Positions 1 through 4,302 of a stretch of 5,633 bases of DNA are shown one piece after another. Under the pieces are notes generated by a model that did no database searches, had not been told where the DNA came from, and was given only the letters and a program-made list of their open reading frames with translations. Positions within the stretch are counted from its first letter, which is position 1, and the number at the start of each line of letters is the position of its first letter. This stretch comes from Acidobacteriota bacterium (GTDB lineage Bacteria; Acidobacteriota; Terriglobia; Bryobacterales; Bryobacteraceae). Both the position numbers and the translations under genes were made by a program. The DNA lies in contig JAPKYY010000263.1 of assembly GCA_026394095.1 (NCBI GenBank), forward strand, positions 1 to 5,633. The letters are read 5' to 3'.

Positions 1-985
1 CGAGCCGGGCAGCGAGACCTGGGGCAATTTCATCGAGTACGGCGGCGGTGCCACCTGGCTCTCCGGCACCTACGAACCCGAAACCAACACCCTCTACTGG
101 ACCACCGGCAACCCATGGCCCGACTTCTATGGCGGAGACCGCAAAGGCGACAACCTCTACTCCTGCTCGCTGCTGGCCCTCGACGCCAACACCGGCAAGA
201 TGAAATGGTATTTCCAGTTCACTCCCGGCGACTGGCACGATTGGGATGCCCAATCCTGGCCCGTACTTGCCGACGTCCAATATGAAGGCAAAGCCCGGAA
301 AGTGATCTTCCACGCCAACCGCAACGGCTTCTTATACCTGCTGGACCGCGAAACCGGAAAATACCTCCGGTCTTCAAAGCTGCTCGACAATCTCGACTGG
401 GCCTCCGGCATCGACCCGAAGGGCCGCCCGATCCCCGTGCCGGGCAAGGACCCCACACCCGAAGGCAACCGTGTCTGCCCTGGCGTCCGCGGCGCTACCA
501 ACTGGATGAGCCAGAGCTGGAACCCGGCCACCGGCCTCCTCTCGGTAATTGTTCTCGAACAGTGCGACATTTTTACCAGCTCATCTAAAACACCGGAACC
601 AGGTAAAGGCTTCTCGGGCGGTGGCGCAGGGCCTCGACCCAACGATGCAGGTAAGTTTTACATGCGCGCCTTCAACCCCCTTACTGGCGAACGCAAATGG
701 CAATACCCGATGACTGGCAAGGCAGAAATGTGGGCTGGCCTTACGGGAACTGTCACCGGTGTACTTTTTGCCGGTGATGACGACGGCCACCTCATCGCGA
801 TCGATGCCAAAACAGGCAAACACCTCTGGCACTACCAGACCGGCGACAGCATTACAGCCTCACCCATTACCTTCGCAATCGATGGCAAGCAATACGTCAG
901 CATTGCTAACGCCACATCGATTCTCACCTTCGGATTATTTGAGCCTGTCAAGAGCATCCCGGTGCCCCCAATGCAAATTCGTTGA
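1..985 (+). CDS. PQQ-dependent alcohol dehydrogenase, C-terminal part (5' truncated by window edge)
   Basis: The frame is open from base 2 and ends at TGA 983-985, giving 327 residues of the C-terminal part of an eight-bladed quinoprotein dehydrogenase. Enzymes of this family oxidise primary alcohols in the periplasm with pyrroloquinoline quinone and hand electrons to a c-type cytochrome. Visible family marks are 'TTGNPWP' with the metal-binding Asn at 110-112, 'GDNLYSCSLLALDANTGK' after it, the catalytic block 'TPGDWHDWDA' (221-250), 'NRNGFLYLLDRETGK' with the PQQ-contacting Arg at 320-322, and a late blade 'LIAIDAKTGKHLWHYQTG'. The protein stops soon after the last blade ('LTFGLFEP'), so no cytochrome c domain is fused at the C-terminus. 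The vicinal cysteine pair and signal peptide would lie outside the window. Aligned without gaps to methanol dehydrogenases, 'HDWD' gives Asp-x-Asp, the lanthanide-type pattern. An ATG at 200 is internal, not the start. The substrate cannot be told from sequence. Confidence 0.93.
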   Translation, partial: EPGSETWGNFIEYGGGATWLSGTYEPETNTLYWTTGNPWPDFYGGDRKGDNLYSCSLLALDANTGKMKWYFQFTPGDWHDWDAQSWPVLADVQYEGKARKVIFHANRNGFLYLLDRETGKYLRSSKLLDNLDWASGIDPKGRPIPVPGKDPTPEGNRVCPGVRGATNWMSQSWNPATGLLSVIVLEQCDIFTSSSKTPEPGKGFSGGGAGPRPNDAGKFYMRAFNPLTGERKWQYPMTGKAEMWAGLTGTVTGVLFAGDDDGHLIAIDAKTGKHLWHYQTGDSITASPITFAIDGKQYVSIANATSILTFGLFEPVKSIPVPPMQIR

Positions 986-1060
986 TAAAAAGGCTAATCT
1001 TCCGCCACTACCTTACCGATATCAGTACAAACACTGAGATTCAACTAAGGGAAAACGGCG

Positions 1061-1432
1061 ATGAAGATCGAGGACATCAACCTTACATACGTAGTACATT
1101 CGTTAGCAGCAATTCTGCTGCTGGGCACCATTGCCTTGTTTGGCTACGAGCTTTCAAAACCGGATATTTCGGCCACCGAGTCGTCCAATCTGGTTTGGAA
1201 GATGTCGCCGCTCTCTCCTCAAATCTCCGCACAAGAGCAGATCCACCACCTACCCGCTCTTGAAGAGCGCTACAAGCGCAAAGTCCTGGCCTATGCCGTC
1301 CGTTACAAAACCTGGAAGCCCACTCCTGCACCGGTTTCACCCGGTAAGAACTTCGCTGTAACGCGTCCAACCAGCAAAACTTATATGGCAATGAACCAGG
1401 CGATGCTAGAGGAAGTATCAGGGAATCAATAA
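1061..1432 (+). CDS. Small single-pass membrane protein of unknown function (123 aa)
   Basis: I do not recognise this protein. It starts at ATG 1061, about nine bases after an AAGGG ribosome-binding site (1047-1051), and ends at TAA. Residues 10-29 form one hydrophobic helix ('VVHSLAAILLLGTIALFGYE'), preceded by a short charged N-terminus. The rest is polar: a Ser/Pro-containing stretch (residues 32-58), a basic segment 'EERYKRKVLAYAVRYKTWKP' (68-87), and a Pro/Thr-rich tail. There is no cysteine, so no covalent haem or metal site of the CxxC type. The topology is probably N-in with most of the chain in the periplasm, or an uncleaved signal anchor. It lies 75 bp after the dehydrogenase and 56 bp before the glycine-zipper gene, with no terminator between them, so all three may share a transcript. 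Codon pattern and a good Shine-Dalgarno sequence support a real gene; its function is unknown. Confidence 0.72.
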   Translation: MKIEDINLTYVVHSLAAILLLGTIALFGYELSKPDISATESSNLVWKMSPLSPQISAQEQIHHLPALEERYKRKVLAYAVRYKTWKPTPAPVSPGKNFAVTRPTSKTYMAMNQAMLEEVSGNQ

Positions 1433-1488
1433 CTTAGCATTTGGCGCTCTACTTGCACTCTTTGTAGGCAACAGGAGCATCAAACCAA

Positions 1489-1950
1489 ATGCAAACAAAC
1501 GAAATCAGACTTGGAATTTTGTCAGCCGTACTCGGCGGCGTACTTGTAGCCGGCCTCGGCGCTCTTGCCTACAACAAAAATTCTGCCAACGCCCAGGAAC
1601 GCGCCTTTACCAACCAGCCCGAAACACAGACCATCGTCGTCGCCGCCCCGGAAGTAAGCGTACCTGGCTACCAGGGTGCACTCTATAACGCCCAGGGCCA
1701 CGTAGTAGCTGTCTCGGTAGACAAGAAAACATCAGCATTCCAGCCTGCGACCCAAACCACCACCTCAAAACAGGTCGCAGCCAGGCAGGGCCGCTCCACC
1801 GGTAAGTCCGTTGCTATCGTAGCCGGTAGCGCTGGAGCTGGAGCGGCTATTGGAGCCCTCGCCGGAGGAGGCAAAGGCGCAGGAATCGGCGCAGCCACCG
1901 GCGGCGCAGCAGGCTTTATCTACGACCGGATGACCGCCAAAAAGCAATAA
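1489..1950 (+). CDS. Glycine-zipper membrane or exported protein (153 aa)
   Basis: The start ATG at 1489 follows AGGAG (1473-1477) by 11 bases. Residues 9-28 are a hydrophobic segment ('GILSAVLGGVLVAGLGALAY'), followed by 'NSANAQE', a plausible signal-peptidase site after Ala35; whether it is cleaved is uncertain. A middle region (36-106) is Gln/Thr/Val-rich and contains 'VPGYQGALYNAQGHVVAV'. Residues 109-145 form a glycine zipper: Gly at 118, 122, 126, 130, 134, 138 and 142, exactly every fourth residue, ending 'GGAAGFIYDR'. This resembles the YMGG/glycine-zipper families, whose members sit in or on the envelope and pack helices tightly; many have no assigned role. It follows the 123-aa protein by 56 bp and is followed by a hairpin at 1977-2010 that probably ends the transcript. 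The assignment to a glycine-zipper class is firm; any function (envelope structure, stress, oligomeric channel) would be a guess. Confidence 0.82.
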   Translation: MQTNEIRLGILSAVLGGVLVAGLGALAYNKNSANAQERAFTNQPETQTIVVAAPEVSVPGYQGALYNAQGHVVAVSVDKKTSAFQPATQTTTSKQVAARQGRSTGKSVAIVAGSAGAGAAIGALAGGGKGAGIGAATGGAAGFIYDRMTAKKQ

Positions 1951-1976
1951 GCCCGCCATCGAAAAGCGCGTCCACC

Positions 1977-2010
1977 TATGCCCCGCCCATCGTAGTTTGG
2001 GCGGGGCATA
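1977..2010 (+). terminator. Perfect 13-bp hairpin, probable transcription terminator
   Basis: The arms TATGCCCCGCCCA (1977-1989) and TGGGCGGGGCATA (1998-2010) are perfect reverse complements separated by the 8-base loop TCGTAGTT. The stem is very GC-rich and begins 26 bases after the stop codon of the glycine-zipper gene. No run of T follows (CCGCTATATC), so it is not a textbook intrinsic terminator. It may stop polymerase with other factors or protect the 3' end of the mRNA from exonucleases. Its position between two transcription units supports a 3'-end role. Confidence 0.6.
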
Positions 2011-2027
2011 CCGCTATATCTAGTAGC

Positions 2028-2056
2028 TTGACCCCTACTCACTTATGCCTCATATT
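2028..2056 (+). promoter_or_regulatory. Candidate sigma-70 promoter for the MerR-type gene
   Basis: TTGACC (2028-2033, five of six matches to the -35 consensus) is followed after 17 bases by CATATT (2051-2056, four of six matches to the -10 consensus). Transcription would begin near 2063, giving a leader of about 32 bases before the ATG at 2095. A short dyad, GGTC (2062-2065) and GACC (2072-2075), lies at the predicted start point and could be an operator for autoregulation, but four-base arms are weak evidence. Confidence 0.5.
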
Positions 2057-2075
2057 TGTAAGGTCCGCGACGACC

Positions 2076-2112
2076 AAAACAAAAAAGGGGCCTTATGGTT
2101 AAAACAAAAAAG
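2076..2112 (+). repeat. 12-bp direct repeat around the start of the MerR-type gene
   Basis: AAAACAAAAAAG occurs at 2076-2087 and again at 2101-2112, a period of 25 bases. The first copy runs into the ribosome-binding site AAGGGG (2085-2090); the second forms codons 3-6. The Shine-Dalgarno to ATG distance is only four bases, which is short. The repeat may be a small local duplication or simply an A-rich, unstructured initiation region that favours ribosome access. Confidence 0.6.
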
Positions 2113-2604
2113 ATCAAAATTGATTTACTTCTTTCGTCCCCATCGTTTACCTCAACGGACGTCTCGACAATCACCGGTGTAAGCCTTCGCCAGCTCCAAT
2201 GGTGGGATGAAAAGAAAGTCGTTTCTCCGCGCCAGGAAGGCCACCGCCGCCTTTACCTGACAGAAGAGGTTCTCGAGATCTCGGTCATCGCCGAACTCCG
2301 ACGCAAAGGCTTCTCCCTCCAGAAAATCCGCCGCGTCCTGCGCTTCCTGCAGAAGAACATCGGCAAGCGTCTGGCCGAGGTGATCGATGTCCGCTCTGAC
2401 CTCCATCTGGTCACCGACGGCAAGAACATTTACCTCGAAGACAACTCGAATTCGATTATTGACATCTTGAAAAACGCGCGCCAGCCGATGTTTCTTGTAT
2501 GTGTCAGCGATCAGGTCCGCCGCATCCAGGCTACGCTGCCGCCGATGCGCAAACCCGTGGGCCGCGAATCCGCTTCAGCCCAGGCAGTCCGCAAAGCCCG
2601 CTAA
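2095..2604 (+). CDS. MerR-family transcriptional regulator (169 aa)
   Basis: The N-terminal region is a MerR-type winged helix-turn-helix. Residues 18-34 ('FTSTDVSTITGVSLRQL') form the helix-turn-helix, 'QWWDEKKVVSP' (35-45) takes the place of the usual 'RYYDEIGLLSP', 'EGHRRLY' (48-54) is the wing, and residues 56-88 supply the following helices ('RRKGFSLQKIRRVLRFL'). The C-terminal part (about 92-148) is not a recognised effector domain: it has a predicted strand-rich segment 'LHLVTDGKNIYLED', then a helix, then 'PMFLVCVSD'. There is one cysteine (136), so the paired cysteine site of metal-sensing MerR proteins is absent. The basic tail (150-169) is probably disordered. It has its own promoter upstream and is 83 bp ahead of the protease gene on the same strand, which is a candidate target along with its own promoter. 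The family call is solid; the signal and regulon are unknown. Confidence 0.88.
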   Translation: MVKTKKIKIDLLLSSPSFTSTDVSTITGVSLRQLQWWDEKKVVSPRQEGHRRLYLTEEVLEISVIAELRRKGFSLQKIRRVLRFLQKNIGKRLAEVIDVRSDLHLVTDGKNIYLEDNSNSIIDILKNARQPMFLVCVSDQVRRIQATLPPMRKPVGRESASAQAVRKAR

Positions 2605-2620
2605 AAATCATAGAAGCGAA

Positions 2621-2631
2621 GTACCCGGTAC
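2621..2631. promoter_or_regulatory. Short palindrome GTACC-C-GGTAC, possible operator
   Basis: The 11-base sequence at 2621-2631 reads as GTACC, a central C, then GGTAC, a perfect odd-length inverted repeat. It lies between the MerR-type gene and the protease, at about -45 to -35 relative to the protease transcription start I infer near 2666, which is where an activator could bind. It could also be chance; only one copy is seen in the window. Confidence 0.25.
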
Positions 2632-2647
2632 CCGCGTCTACTCATCA

Positions 2648-2667
2648 TTGACATATACTGAAGTCAA
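2648..2667 (+). promoter_or_regulatory. Candidate protease promoter -10 (TATACT) inside a TTGAC-N10-GTCAA dyad
   Basis: TATACT (2654-2659) matches five of six bases of the -10 consensus and would start transcription near 2666, just ahead of the ribosome-binding site GGAGG (2672-2676). It has no good -35 box; the sequence expected there is CCCGCG (2631-2636). The -10 lies inside a dyad of TTGAC (2648-2652) and GTCAA (2663-2667) separated by ten bases. A repressor bound there would cover the -10, and a missing -35 suggests the promoter needs an activator. This is inference from layout only. Confidence 0.35.
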
Positions 2668-2687
2668 AATCGGAGGCCTGTAATTAT

Positions 2688-4286
2688 ATGGCGCGTAGCC
2701 GTGCATCATGGTTGGTAATCCCTTTGCTTGTCGCACTCTGCTCATTCGTGGGCGGCGTTTTTGGTCCTGAACTGGACGAAGTCAACGCAGCGACCACAGA
2801 AGACGACATCAAAGCTGGCCTCAGGGTCTTCTCGAAGGTGTATGAAGTAGTCGAAGACAACTTCGCCGAAAAAATATCTGCCGACCGCACGATCTATCAG
2901 GGCGCTATTCCCGGCATGCTGCGCACGCTGGACCCCCACTCCAATTTCTACGACCCCAAGATGTACGCCCAGATGCGCGAAGATCAGCGTGGCCGTTACT
3001 TCGGCGTCGGCATGACCATCTCGGCCAAGGACGGACGTATCATCGTCCTCGCTCCCTTCCCGGCCTCGCCCGCTTACAAGGCTGGCATCCGTCCCGGCGA
3101 CATCATTGCCGAAGTCAACGACAAAAAGACGGACAACATGACCACTGCCGACGTAGCAGACCTTCTCCGTGGCCCCCGTGGTACCCAGGCTCAGATTAAG
3201 CTGCAGCGCGCCGGTGTCGACAAGCCACTGGTGCTGAACGTTACGCGCGACGAGATCCCACGCAAGAGCGTCAAAGACGCCTTCTGGGTGAAGCCCGGCA
3301 TCATGTACCTCGATGTTGAGAGCTTCAACGAAAACACCAGCGCCGAAGTTAATGAAAACTTCAAGCGCCTGGGCGAGAAGAACGTCAAGGGCCTGATTCT
3401 TGACCTCCGCGCCAACCCGGGCGGCCTCCTGAACGAAGGCGTCGCCGTAGCCGGCCGCTTCCTCCAGAAGGGCCAGCTTGTCGTCTCTCACCGTGGCCGC
3501 GCCAACCCCGAGCGCGCCTACACCGAGCGCCGCTGCACCGGCCCCTACGACTATCCGATCGTGGTTGTCGTCAACAAGTACTCGGCCTCTGCTGCTGAGA
3601 TCGTCTCTGGCGCACTTCAGGATCACGACCGCGCCTGGGTGATCGGCGAAGACACCTTCGGCAAGGGTCTTGTGCAAACCGTCTATCCGCTGAGCGAGAA
3701 TAGCGGCCTTGCCCTCACCACCGCGAAATACTACACCCCGAGTGGCCGCCTGATTCAGCGCGACTATTCCAACATCAGCTTCTTCGATTACTACTACCGC
3801 AAAGATACCGAGCTCAAGAACCCGAAGGACGTCAAGATGACCGACTCCGGCCGCGCCGTCTACGGTGGCAACGGAATCGCCCCCGACGAGAAATTTGTTC
3901 CTACTCCTTACAACAAGTTCCAGATCGAACTCTTGCGCCGCGCTGCTTTCTTCAGCTTCACGCCGATCTACTTCGGCAACAAGGAAGCCAAGCTGCCCAA
4001 GGGCTGGTCACCCGATGCCAAGGTCCTCGACGAGTTCAAGGCATATCTCAAGAAGGCAAATGCCGTCTTCACCGAAGAAGATTTCAAGGCGAACCAGGAA
4101 TGGGTGAAGACCACCCTACAGACCGAGTTCTACAAGACCGCCTTTGACATCGACGAAGCCGCCCGTTATGAGGTGGAAGTCGATCCCGAGATCATCAAAG
4201 CCATCGAAGCCCTGCCCAAAGCCCGCGAGTTGGGTGACAAGGCCAAGAAGATGATCGTCCAGCGCATGGCGGAACCGGGCAAATAA
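2688..4286 (+). CDS. S41-family C-terminal processing peptidase (CtpA/Prc type), secreted, with PDZ domain
   Basis: The 532-aa protein begins at ATG 2688, 11 bases after GGAGG (2672-2676). Residues 8-26 form a signal or anchor helix, with a possible cleavage after 'EVNA' (34). An N-terminal helical region with 'LDPHSNFYDP' (81-90) leads into a PDZ domain (about 103-175) containing 'YFGVGM' and 'AYKAGIRPGDIIAEVN'. The S41 core (about 200-370) has 'LILDLRANPGGLLNEGV' (236-252), the nucleophile Ser301 in 'NKYSASAAEIVSGAL', and the general base Lys326 in 'EDTFGKGLVQ', 25 residues later as in known CtpA proteases, with Gln330 four residues after the Lys. The dyad is intact, so the enzyme should be active. 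A helical C-terminal extension (about 410-532) follows. Such proteases trim or degrade envelope proteins, cutting near C-termini recognised by PDZ. It lies downstream of the MerR-type gene and 16 bp before guaA, with no terminator between. The exact substrate is unknown. Confidence 0.95.
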   Translation: MARSRASWLVIPLLVALCSFVGGVFGPELDEVNAATTEDDIKAGLRVFSKVYEVVEDNFAEKISADRTIYQGAIPGMLRTLDPHSNFYDPKMYAQMREDQRGRYFGVGMTISAKDGRIIVLAPFPASPAYKAGIRPGDIIAEVNDKKTDNMTTADVADLLRGPRGTQAQIKLQRAGVDKPLVLNVTRDEIPRKSVKDAFWVKPGIMYLDVESFNENTSAEVNENFKRLGEKNVKGLILDLRANPGGLLNEGVAVAGRFLQKGQLVVSHRGRANPERAYTERRCTGPYDYPIVVVVNKYSASAAEIVSGALQDHDRAWVIGEDTFGKGLVQTVYPLSENSGLALTTAKYYTPSGRLIQRDYSNISFFDYYYRKDTELKNPKDVKMTDSGRAVYGGNGIAPDEKFVPTPYNKFQIELLRRAAFFSFTPIYFGNKEAKLPKGWSPDAKVLDEFKAYLKKANAVFTEEDFKANQEWVKTTLQTEFYKTAFDIDEAARYEVEVDPEIIKAIEALPKARELGDKAKKMIVQRMAEPGK

Positions 4287-4302
4287 GCCTTATCCTGTTA
4301 GT

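Noticed and set aside
157..642. A 161-codon minus-strand frame over the dehydrogenase gene
   Set aside because: It overlaps clearly conserved PQQ dehydrogenase sequence and shows no ribosome-binding site or known motif.
1022..1037. TCAGT-N6-ACTGA inverted repeat upstream of the 123-aa gene
   Set aside because: The stem is only five base pairs and is not followed by T residues; too weak to call a terminator or operator.
982..1263. A 93-codon plus-strand frame bridging the dehydrogenase end and the 123-aa gene
   Set aside because: It overlaps the better-supported 1061 gene, starts inside the dehydrogenase stop region without a ribosome-binding site, and has no hydrophobic or conserved pattern.
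1453..1471. TTGC...GCAA inverted repeat between the two small genes
   Set aside because: Four-base arms with an 11-base loop are expected by chance and no T tract follows.
2104..2112. A AAA AAG heptamer in frame at codons 4-6 of the MerR-type gene, the same slippery sequence used in E. coli dnaX
   Set aside because: It is at the very start of the gene, with no downstream pseudoknot or stem seen and no sensible product in the shifted frame; it is most likely chance in an A-rich start.
2648..2653. TTGACA, a perfect -35 consensus before the protease gene
   Set aside because: At 15-19 base spacing the downstream sequence is ATCGGAGGCC, which is the ribosome-binding site and not a -10, so the match is better explained as one arm of the dyad.
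2727..2745. Possible lipobox around Cys18 of the protease
   Set aside because: The residue before the Cys is Leu ('LVALC'), not Gly, Ala or Ser, so lipoprotein processing is unlikely.
2742..3677. A 311-codon open frame on the minus strand opposite the protease gene
   Set aside because: It lies wholly over the S41 gene, whose catalytic motifs are intact, and its translation is rich in Val, Ala, Gly and Asp without recognisable domains, as expected of a shadow frame in GC-rich DNA.
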